A DNA stretch of 46,246 bases, taken from Labilithrix sp. GTDB lineage: Bacteria > Myxococcota_A > Polyangia > Polyangiales > Polyangiaceae. Position 1 is the stretch's first letter; each line of letters opens with the position of its first letter. The notes below the pieces were generated by a model that worked only from the letters and a program-made list of their open reading frames with translations, searched no databases and was not told where the DNA came from. Positions 33,807 through 40,531 of this stretch are shown here, piece after piece. The position numbers were made by a program, and so were the translations under genes. The stretch is from assembly GCA_019637105.1 (NCBI GenBank), contig JAHBWF010000047.1, forward strand, positions 1-46,246, in the 5' to 3' direction.

Positions 33807-34795
33807 CCGTGGTCGCGCGGGTCGCGCGGCTGCTCGCGCCGCGAGAGCTCGTCTTCGAGGACGTCGAGCTCGACGCGGGCGCCCTCGAGCCCGGCTCGCT
33901 CTTCGCGGAGACCGAGGTCTCCGCGGTCTCCCTCGGCACCGAGCGCGCCGCGTACGTCGGCGATCCTCCGCTCCGGCCGGGGCCGGTGTACCCGCGGCTC
34001 GTCGGGTACTGCAACGTGGCGACGGTCCGCGCGTCCGCCTCGCCGGATCTTCCGATCGGCGCGCGGATCCTCACCCACCAGTCGCACCGGAGCGCGTTCG
34101 TCTGCTCGACCGCCGACGTCCTCGCCCGCGTCCCTCCCGAGGTCACGTCCGCCGAGGCGAGCCTCACCTACCTCGCGCACCTCGGCCTCGCGGCGCTGCG
34201 CAGGGCCGCGTTCGCCCCGGGTGAGCGCGTCGCGATCGTCGGGCTCGGCGCGATCGGCCTCGCGACGACCGCGCTCGTCCGGGCGTTCGGCTCCCCCGCG
34301 GTCGCGATCGGCAACGCGCCGGAGCGCCTCTCCCTCGCGCTCGCGGCGGGGGCGAGCGCGGCGCGCGCCGGCGACGAGGTCGAGGACGCCTCGGCCGATC
34401 TGGTCGTCCTCACCGCGAACACGTGGGAGGCGTGGCGGCTCGCGACGCGGATCGCCGCGCGGTTCGGGCGGATCGCCGTGCTCGGCTTCCCCGGGCGCAC
34501 CGATGGGCCGCCGCCGTTCAACCCGCTCGAGTCGCGCTCCTTCTACGACAAGCAGCTCGCGATCTTCGGCGCGGGCATGCCCGTGGCCTCCGGCCCGGCG
34601 CCGGAGAGCGAGGCGACGACGCTCTCCCGCGGCGTCGAGATGCTCCTCGGGATGATCGCGCGCGGGCAGCTCTCGCTCGCGAAGCTCGTCACCCACGAGG
34701 TGCCCTGGACCGAGCTGCGAGACGTCTACGAGCGCGCGGCGGCGGGCGACAAGCAGCTCGTCACCGCCCTCCTCCGCTGGAGGGACGGCCGATGA
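33803..34795 (+). CDS. medium-chain dehydrogenase/reductase (BchC-like zinc-less MDR)
   Basis: A 330-residue MDR-superfamily protein. The nucleotide-binding motif VGLGAIGLATTALVRAFG is at about 148-165. The catalytic-zinc ligands of true alcohol dehydrogenases are missing: the usual Cys region reads SLGTERAAYVG and the GHE motif is replaced by LVGYCNVATV. That pattern is typical of the BchC-like group, often paired with Gfo/Idh oxidoreductases, and the next gene is one, overlapping by 4 nt. The two may jointly oxidise and reduce a sugar, for example inverting a hydroxyl or making a keto group. No precedent in nonulosonate pathways known to me. Confidence 0.82.
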   Translation: MTVVARVARLLAPRELVFEDVELDAGALEPGSLFAETEVSAVSLGTERAAYVGDPPLRPGPVYPRLVGYCNVATVRASASPDLPIGARILTHQSHRSAFVCSTADVLARVPPEVTSAEASLTYLAHLGLAALRRAAFAPGERVAIVGLGAIGLATTALVRAFGSPAVAIGNAPERLSLALAAGASAARAGDEVEDASADLVVLTANTWEAWRLATRIAARFGRIAVLGFPGRTDGPPPFNPLESRSFYDKQLAIFGAGMPVASGPAPESEATTLSRGVEMLLGMIARGQLSLAKLVTHEVPWTELRDVYERAAAGDKQLVTALLRWRDGR

Positions 34796-35886
34796 ATGGA
34801 CCGCTGCGCTTCGGCCTCGTCGGCTGCGGCCGCATCGGCGCCCTCGCCGACGACCGCGCCGCGGGGTGGCCGCCGGAGCTCCGGGAGCTCTGGCTGCCCT
34901 ACGCCCACGCCTCCGCGATCGCGGCGACGCCGCGCGCGCGCCTCGTCGCGGTCTGCGACGCGTCGGAGGCGGCGGCGGCGGCGGCGGCGGCGCGCTTCCG
35001 CGTGGAGCGGACGTACACGGACCACCGACGGATGCTCGAGCACGAGCGCCTCGACGCGGTGGCGATCGCGACGCGCACGGCCGAGCGCCCAGGCATCGTC
35101 CTCGACGCCATCGAGGCCGACGTTCGCGCGATCTACTGCGAGAAGCCCCTGGCGTCGACGCTCGAGGAGGCCGACGCCATCGGCGAGGCCGCGCGACGAC
35201 GCCGCGTCGCCTTCGGGTACGGCACGCGGCGACGGCACATGGACGTGTACACGCGCGCGCGCGAGCTCTGCCGCGAAGGCGCGATCGGCGCGCTCAAGCT
35301 GGTCGTCGTCCGGTTCGGCGCGGGGGGCTTGATGTGGAATCATCCGCACAGCGTCGACATCGCGTCCTTCTTCGCCGGCGATCCCGGGATCCGGTCCGTC
35401 CAGGGCACGCTGGAGCTGCCCGAAGGCGCCCCGACCGAGCTCGTCGCGGATCGGACCCTCGACTGCGATCCCGTCCTCGTGTCGGGCGCGCTGGAGTTCT
35501 CGAACGGGGTCCGCGCCGCGATCCTCCCCGTGGACGGCCAGGACGTCGAGCTCGTCGGGACCACGGGGATCTTGACCGTGCGCCAGGACGGCCGGGAGCT
35601 CATCCTCCGCACGCTCGCGACCGACCGGACCGACATCGGGTGGATGCTCACCGAGCAGCCGATCGAGGGTCGGCCCGCCGCGAGCGGGACGCGTCGAGGC
35701 ATCGAACGCCTGATCGCCGAGGTCGAGGTGCCCTCGAGCGACGACGAGCTGCGGGCGGCGCTCGAGGGCCACGAGGCCATCTTCGGGCTCGCCGAGAGTC
35801 ACTTCGCCGGCGGCGCGCGGGTCTCGCTCCCTCTGCGACGGCGGCGGATTCGCATCACGGGGCGCGTCGGAGACAAGCTGTGCTGA
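34792..35886 (+). CDS. Gfo/Idh/MocA-family oxidoreductase
   Basis: An NAD(P)-dependent oxidoreductase of 364 residues. It shows the N-terminal motif GLVGCGRIGALADD, CDASE at the end of the second strand, the diagnostic CEKPLAST at about 118, and a C-terminal substrate domain with MWNHPHSVDIASFF, where the His/Asp pair is expected for catalysis. Eight GCG codons in a row (34969-34992) encode Ala 60-67, a trinucleotide run that cannot shift frame by unit changes. It shares ATGA with the upstream MDR gene. Substrate probably a sugar or nucleotide sugar; not resolvable further. Confidence 0.86.
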   Translation: MNGPLRFGLVGCGRIGALADDRAAGWPPELRELWLPYAHASAIAATPRARLVAVCDASEAAAAAAAARFRVERTYTDHRRMLEHERLDAVAIATRTAERPGIVLDAIEADVRAIYCEKPLASTLEEADAIGEAARRRRVAFGYGTRRRHMDVYTRARELCREGAIGALKLVVVRFGAGGLMWNHPHSVDIASFFAGDPGIRSVQGTLELPEGAPTELVADRTLDCDPVLVSGALEFSNGVRAAILPVDGQDVELVGTTGILTVRQDGRELILRTLATDRTDIGWMLTEQPIEGRPAASGTRRGIERLIAEVEVPSSDDELRAALEGHEAIFGLAESHFAGGARVSLPLRRRRIRITGRVGDKLC

Positions 35887-36446
35887 CGGATCGCCTCCTC
35901 TTCGTCGACGCCGAGTTCACCGGCGAGCATCAGAAGACGACCCTCGTGTCGCTCGCGCTCGTCGGGCTCGACGAGGAGTCGATCCTCGTGACGTTCAACG
36001 ACTACGACCGTGACCAGGTCACCCCGTGGCTGGAGGAGAACGTCCTCGCTCACGTCGACGCGTCCCGATCGGTGTCGAGCGCGGAGGGCTTTCGTCGGAT
36101 CGCCGAGTTCGTCGAGGCGTACTCCGCCGGCGAGCGCGTCTCGCTCGTCTCCGCCGGAAAGCTGACGGATCTGATCCTGCTCTTCGAGCTCTGGCACCAC
36201 GCGCACCCGGAGCGGAAGTATTTCCACAACCTGTACTGCCTGCCGCCCAGCCTCAACCACGCGGCGCACTTCGACCTCAACACGATGCTCTACCTGGCCG
36301 GCGTCGACCCCGGCGTCGACCGCGCCGAGTTCGCGGGCGTGACCGGCCCCAGGAAGCGGCACGACGCGTTGTGGGACGCGCGCGTCGTGCGCGCCTGCTT
36401 TTTCAAGCTCCACGACCCGAAGAACTTCCCTGGGCTCGCGCGATGA
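35880..36446 (+). CDS. DEDDh-fold 3'-5' exoribonuclease-like protein (Rv2179c/DUF5051 type)
   Basis: The 188-residue protein resembles the small RNase T-like exoribonucleases of the Rv2179c group. D10 and E12 lie in LFVDAEFTGEH (motif I), D97 in SAGKLTDLILLFEL (motif II), and H161 with D166 in HDALWDARV (motif III), so all five DEDDh residues can be placed. The GTG at 35880 overlaps the Gfo/Idh stop by 7 nt, and the next gene overlaps by 4 nt, so it is a true operon member. An RNase in the middle of a sugar operon is unexpected. It may instead cleave a nucleotide-linked intermediate or regulate the transcript; neither is shown. Confidence 0.78.
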   Translation: MLTDRLLFVDAEFTGEHQKTTLVSLALVGLDEESILVTFNDYDRDQVTPWLEENVLAHVDASRSVSSAEGFRRIAEFVEAYSAGERVSLVSAGKLTDLILLFELWHHAHPERKYFHNLYCLPPSLNHAAHFDLNTMLYLAGVDPGVDRAEFAGVTGPRKRHDALWDARVVRACFFKLHDPKNFPGLAR

Positions 36447-37450
36447 CCCTGTTCGCGCCGGACAACCTCTGCCGGCTCCGCGCGTCGTTCGCGCCGTCGT
36501 CGACGCCGCTGGCGCTCGGAGTGGCCGACGTCGCCCGGACCCATTTCGGCCTGGCTCGTCCGGACGTCTCCGCGTCGTCGGACCTGAACGGCTTGACCGA
36601 GTGCTTCCTGGTCGAGGACGACGTCACGCGACGTCGGCTCTTCGTGAAGACGAGCCGGCACGCCGGGGCGCCGGCGCGGTTCCGGCGCGAAGCGGAGTGC
36701 TCGATCCGCCTCTGCGACGCCGGCGCCCCGGTGCCGCGCGCGCTGCTGCCCGTCGTCGAGTGGGAGGAGCGCTCCGTCCTCGCCTTCCCCTACATCGAGG
36801 GAGCGCACTTCTCCGGCGAGGGCGCGCAGCTCGAGAGGGCGGCGGCGGCCTTCGGCGCGCTGACCACGATCGCCACCGACGTGCTCGGGAACGTCGACGC
36901 CCCCGGCGCGCCGCCGCTCGCGCGCCTCCTGGACGAGCTCGTCGCGCTCTATGGCCGAGCGCGCTCCGACGCCCGCACCGCTCCGATCTGCGCCGCCTAC
37001 GCCGCGGACGTCGCGCGCGCGATCGATCGCGTGAGCCGGCGCGTCGACGAGCTCGTCGCGCCGACGGCGTGGACCCACGTCGACTACCACCCCCTGAACC
37101 TCCTCTTTCGTGGCGACGAGCTCGCCGCGGTCCTCGACTTCGAGGACCTGCTGCGCTTCCCGGTCGCGATCGCCTCGGGCTTCGCCGCCTACAAACTGAT
37201 CCGCCGCGCCGCCGTGACGGCCAACGGCCACGTCGACGCGTCCCTGGCGAGCACCTGGGCGCGCGCCACGCGGCAGGAGATCGACCTGCCCCTCCTGGCC
37301 TTGGGTTCCCGCGCGCGGGCGCTGATGCTACTGCACCTCATCCTCGAGCACGCGCTCGACCAGGGAGACGATCGCTTCGTGTACGATCTCCCGAAGCACG
37401 CGAGCTCCTTCGCCGAGATGGATCGAGTATTCGACCAGGAGAACGGATGA
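36443..37450 (+). CDS. APH/choline kinase-fold phosphotransferase
   Basis: A 335-residue protein with the aminoglycoside phosphotransferase-like kinase fold. K69 in RLFVKTSRH fits the ATP lysine, THVDYHPLNLLF provides the catalytic loop (H212, D214, N219) and AVLDFED the metal-binding D232. Such kinases phosphorylate small hydroxylated molecules, including sugars and choline-like alcohols. In this operon it could phosphorylate a free sugar released by hydrolysis, upstream of the NeuA-type CTP transferase; that is inference. Resistance to an aminoglycoside is unlikely given the setting. ATGA overlaps on both sides bind it to its neighbours. Confidence 0.83.
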   Translation: MTLFAPDNLCRLRASFAPSSTPLALGVADVARTHFGLARPDVSASSDLNGLTECFLVEDDVTRRRLFVKTSRHAGAPARFRREAECSIRLCDAGAPVPRALLPVVEWEERSVLAFPYIEGAHFSGEGAQLERAAAAFGALTTIATDVLGNVDAPGAPPLARLLDELVALYGRARSDARTAPICAAYAADVARAIDRVSRRVDELVAPTAWTHVDYHPLNLLFRGDELAAVLDFEDLLRFPVAIASGFAAYKLIRRAAVTANGHVDASLASTWARATRQEIDLPLLALGSRARALMLLHLILEHALDQGDDRFVYDLPKHASSFAEMDRVFDQENG

Positions 37451-38214
37451 TGCGTTTCGAAGGTAAGGTGGCGCTGGTCACGGCCGCGAGTCGCGGCATC
37501 GGCTTCGCAGTGGCCCACGGACTCCGGGCCGGCGGCGCTCGCGTCGCGATCTGCGGGCGCGACGAGGCTTCGCTCGCGGCGGCGGCGAAGGAGCTCGGCG
37601 CGTTCGCGCTCGCCGGGGACATCGGCGACGCGAGCTTCCTGGAGCGGCTCGTCCGCGAGACGGAGACCCACTACGGCTCGACGATCGACGTCCTCGTCGC
37701 GAACAACGGCGGGCCCCCGCCCGGCGGCTCTACCGAGGTCACCGAGGAGCAGTGGGCCGCGGCCGTCCAGCGGAACCTCATGAGCGCCGTGCGTCTGACG
37801 AGGCTCGTCGCGCCCGGCATGCGCTCGAAGAAATGGGGTCGCATCATCCACATGGCGTCCACGACGGCGAAGGAGCCCGACGACGGCATGGTGCTGTCGA
37901 ACACGACCCGCGCCGCCACCGTCGCGTTCGCCAAGACGCTCTCGCGCGAGCTCGGACCGGACGGCGTCACGGTGAACGTGGTGCTCACGGGCGCGGTCCT
38001 CACCGAGAGGCTGCGCTCGCTGCTCCAGCCGGCCCCGGGGACGAGCTCGCTCGACGAAGCCGTCGCCGAGGCCGCCAAGATGTTCCCCGTGCGGTACATC
38101 CCGTCGGCCGACGAGTTCGCCAAGGTCGTCCTGTTCCTCGCCTCGACGGAGGCGGGCTACCTCACCGGCGTCGCCCTGCCCGCGGACGGCGGCTTCATGC
38201 GGAGCGCGATGTGA
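37447..38214 (+). CDS. atypical short-chain dehydrogenase (active-site Tyr and Lys replaced)
   Basis: A classical SDR of 255 residues with the NAD(P) motif TAASRGIG at about 12-19, NNG (86-88), the structural N110 and the catalytic-strand Ser (MASTT, S138). Where Tyr-x3-Lys should be it reads S151-N-T-T-R155, so both the proton donor and the lysine are missing. The rest (SRELGPDGVTVNVVLTG, GGFM near the end) is well conserved, so this is not decay. A subgroup of SDRs with SNxxR at this site exists to my knowledge, with unclear chemistry. ATG 37447 overlaps the kinase stop; a second ATG follows at once. Confidence 0.85.
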   Translation: MMRFEGKVALVTAASRGIGFAVAHGLRAGGARVAICGRDEASLAAAAKELGAFALAGDIGDASFLERLVRETETHYGSTIDVLVANNGGPPPGGSTEVTEEQWAAAVQRNLMSAVRLTRLVAPGMRSKKWGRIIHMASTTAKEPDDGMVLSNTTRAATVAFAKTLSRELGPDGVTVNVVLTGAVLTERLRSLLQPAPGTSSLDEAVAEAAKMFPVRYIPSADEFAKVVLFLASTEAGYLTGVALPADGGFMRSAM

Positions 38215-38903
38215 TCCACGCGGTGGACCGGGTCCTGGGACCGGTCGTCGACGCTGCGCGCGACAAGGTCGAGAGCATGCTCCGCTCGTCGGCCGGGCCG
38301 GAGGAGGAGCTGCGCCGGCTCGCCCAGCCGGCGCTGGGCGCGGACGTGGTCGAGCGCGTGCTCGAGCTGGCGCGCTCCCTGGGGAAGACGGGCGCGCCGT
38401 CGGGGCACGACGCGTACCTCTCGCATCCCTTTCGCGTCGCCCGCGTCGCCATGACGCTGCGGGACGGTCCCGACGCGCGCACGTTCACCGTCGGGACGCT
38501 GCACAACGTCTACGAGATCGGCAACGTCGGCGAGGCGCACCTGGTCGAGCGCGGAGTCGCGCCCGACGACGCGGCCGCCATTCGACTCTTGACGATCGAC
38601 CGCAGCCGCGAGACCGACCCTTCCTACCTGCGCGCCTTCTACGGCGCCATCGAAGCGCACAGCGAATGGCTGGCGCTCGTCCGCACCGTCGACAAGCTGG
38701 ACAACGTCCTCGGCCTGCAGCTCCTCGCGGAGGGTCCGGTCAAGACGTCGTACATCGATCTGGCCGAACGCTTCGTAGGCCCGATGGCGCGCGCCCTCGA
38801 CGCGAGGCTGGGCGCGTACTTCGCCGAGGCGATCGCCTTCGCTCGCGCGACGCCGTCCGATCCGGCCCGCATCGCCGACTACGAAAGGCGGACGCGCGCA
38901 TGA
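38211..38903 (+). CDS. HD-domain protein of RelA/SpoT-hydrolase style with HN in place of HD
   Basis: The 230-residue protein resembles the HD phosphohydrolase half of RelA/SpoT proteins. H72 in LSHPFRVARVAMTL is the first metal ligand. The central doublet is H98-N99 (TLHNVYE), not His-Asp, and the far ligand is D164 in TVDKLDNVLGL, aligned to KLADRLHN. The synthetase domain is absent, so if active it would be a stand-alone hydrolase of a pyrophosphorylated or nucleotide substrate. Asn in place of Asp may alter metal binding or abolish catalysis. It overlaps its neighbours by 4 nt each side. Function in the glycan operon is unknown. Confidence 0.75.
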   Translation: MIHAVDRVLGPVVDAARDKVESMLRSSAGPEEELRRLAQPALGADVVERVLELARSLGKTGAPSGHDAYLSHPFRVARVAMTLRDGPDARTFTVGTLHNVYEIGNVGEAHLVERGVAPDDAAAIRLLTIDRSRETDPSYLRAFYGAIEAHSEWLALVRTVDKLDNVLGLQLLAEGPVKTSYIDLAERFVGPMARALDARLGAYFAEAIAFARATPSDPARIADYERRTRA

Positions 38904-39601
38904 TCAACGGCAAGACGGCCGTGGCGATCGTGACCGCGCGCGGCGGCTCCAAGGGCGTGCCGCGGAAGAACGTCCGACCCGTCGCCGGCAAGCCGCTCAT
39001 CACCTGGACGATCGAAGCCGCCAAGACCGCGCGCACGATCGATCGCGTCGTCGTCTCCTCCGACGACGACGAGATCCTCGCGCGCGCGGCGGAGAGCGGA
39101 GCCGAGTCGATCCGCCGCCCGCCGGAGCTCGCGACCGACCTCGCGCAGCAGGAGGACGCCGTCGTCCACGCGATGCGCGCGCTCGAGCAGCTCGGCCGCG
39201 CGGCCGATCTCGTCGTCCTCCTCACGCCTACGAACCCTCTGCGCGACGGCGCGCTGATCGACGAGGTGCTCGGCTTCCACGCGCACCACGACCGGGCGCG
39301 CGCGACGCTCACGGTCGTCGAGTGCGAGCACCATCCGCTCCGAGCGAACACGCTCCCTCCGGATCGAAGCATGGCGGAGTTCATGCCTCCGGACCTCAAG
39401 TGGAAGAACCGGCAGGAGCTGCCCGTCTACTACCGCATCAGCGGCTCCGTGTGCGTCGCCGACTGGGACTACTTCCACGAGCAGCGCAGCTTCTTGACGG
39501 ACCTCACGTTCGCCTACCCGACGGCCCCGCGCGCGGGGCTCGACGTGGACGGCGAGGTCGACCTGCACCTCGCCGAGCTGTACCTGAGCGGCAAGGTCTG
39601 A
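38900..39601 (+). CDS. NeuA/PseF-type acylneuraminate cytidylyltransferase
   Basis: The enzyme activates a nonulosonic acid as its CMP derivative, using CTP. It is 233 residues, normal for the NeuA/PseF/LegF family. VTARGGSKGVPRKNVRPVAGKPL covers residues 11-33, here the nucleotide-binding loop; LLTPTNPLRDG carries the family TxPLR motif, and YYRISGSVCVADWDYF plus GLDVDGEVDLHLAE are typical C-terminal signatures. It is the last of the 14 coupled genes. Specificity for pseudaminate, legionaminate or another isomer is not readable. A hairpin follows the stop. Confidence 0.9.
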   Translation: MINGKTAVAIVTARGGSKGVPRKNVRPVAGKPLITWTIEAAKTARTIDRVVVSSDDDEILARAAESGAESIRRPPELATDLAQQEDAVVHAMRALEQLGRAADLVVLLTPTNPLRDGALIDEVLGFHAHHDRARATLTVVECEHHPLRANTLPPDRSMAEFMPPDLKWKNRQELPVYYRISGSVCVADWDYFHEQRSFLTDLTFAYPTAPRAGLDVDGEVDLHLAELYLSGKV

Positions 39602-39624
39602 CGGCGCCGCGCGCGCGGACGCCG
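39602..39624. terminator. GC-rich hairpin between convergent operons
   Basis: CGGCG-C-CGCG pairs with CGCG-GA-CGCCG immediately after the stop of the cytidylyltransferase, with a small internal mismatch. It lies in the 45 nt between convergent stops. No T-tract is present. Confidence 0.3.
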
Positions 39625-39646
39625 ACGGTACGCCCCGCGCGACGCG

Positions 39647-40531
39647 TCAGTCGAGCAGACCGACCGACGCGCGCTTCGCCTCGGCCGCCAGCGCGGGGCT
39701 CGTCTCGTACCCCTTGAGGTAAACGTAGTCCGGGCGCGACTGGATGTAGCGTCGGTACGCGCGCGCGTGACGGTCGTTCGCGCTCGCGACGATGAAGAAC
39801 GCGAACTTCCGGTGAGCCTCCGGGATCGTCGACACCCGGGCCGGCGTCGCGCGATGGTCCAGCCGGTAGTCGAAGATGACGACGTCGCCGGCCGCCGTCG
39901 AGACCGTCCGCCCGCGGCGGTTGTCGTCCAAGGACTTGAGCTTGTAGAGGGCGCGCGACACGAGCGAGATCGGCCACACCTTGCTCTGCGGTACGATCCG
40001 ATCTCGGTTCCGGTGCGAGCCGACGATCACGTCGATCCCTCCCCCGTACAGCGGGTGGTTCTCCTGCAAGTACAGGGCGCACTGGACGATCCTGAAGTCC
40101 GCCTCGCGATGGAACCGCAGGCCGGCGACCTCTTGAGACGTCGTATCCTTGTGCCAGCCGCCGTAGCCGCGATCGTGGATGGCGGCCTCGGGCAGGAACA
40201 AGAAGTCGTCGCCGAGCAGCTCTCGCAGCGCGGCGACGAGCGCCGGCTGAAACGGCAGGCCCGTGAGCGATGCGTACCGGTTGAGCGGATCGAAGTAGGC
40301 CCGTTTGTAGTTCGTGTGCTCGTTGATGTCCCCCGGGTAGGTCGACGGAGCGTCGAAGATCCTCGTCAGCTCGGACCTCAGCGCGTCGACCTGAGCCTCC
40401 CCGAGCACGTTTCGAAGGACGACGAAGCCGTTCTTCGCGAACTCCTGCCGGAGGCGGGTCGAGCCTGCGCTCGCGCGCGGGCGCGACACGCCCGTCTCAC
40501 TCGACGATTCAGCGGTGTTGGACATCTCCAT
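39647..40531 (-). CDS. phytanoyl-CoA dioxygenase (PhyH)-family oxygenase
   Basis: This 294-residue protein belongs to the Fe(II)/2-oxoglutarate oxygenases. The iron site can be placed: H127 and D129 in GGWHKDTTS and H226 in FDYRLDHRATP, with an Arg a few residues later for 2-oxoglutarate. GGGIDVIVGSHRNRD is a typical PhyH strand. GAGG lies 6 nt before ATG 40531; a second ATG lies 6 nt inside. It overlaps the upstream glycosyltransferase gene by 23 nt and ends the minus-strand operon that starts at wbpB. It may hydroxylate a sugar or acyl substituent of the glycan; substrate unknown. Confidence 0.87.
   Translation of the reverse strand: MEMSNTAESSSETGVSRPRASAGSTRLRQEFAKNGFVVLRNVLGEAQVDALRSELTRIFDAPSTYPGDINEHTNYKRAYFDPLNRYASLTGLPFQPALVAALRELLGDDFLFLPEAAIHDRGYGGWHKDTTSQEVAGLRFHREADFRIVQCALYLQENHPLYGGGIDVIVGSHRNRDRIVPQSKVWPISLVSRALYKLKSLDDNRRGRTVSTAAGDVVIFDYRLDHRATPARVSTIPEAHRKFAFFIVASANDRHARAYRRYIQSRPDYVYLKGYETSPALAAEAKRASVGLLD

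Noticed and set aside
34969-34992. Run of eight GCG codons as a phase-variable repeat
   Set aside because: Changes in a trinucleotide repeat keep the frame, so on/off switching is not expected; it only varies an alanine stretch.
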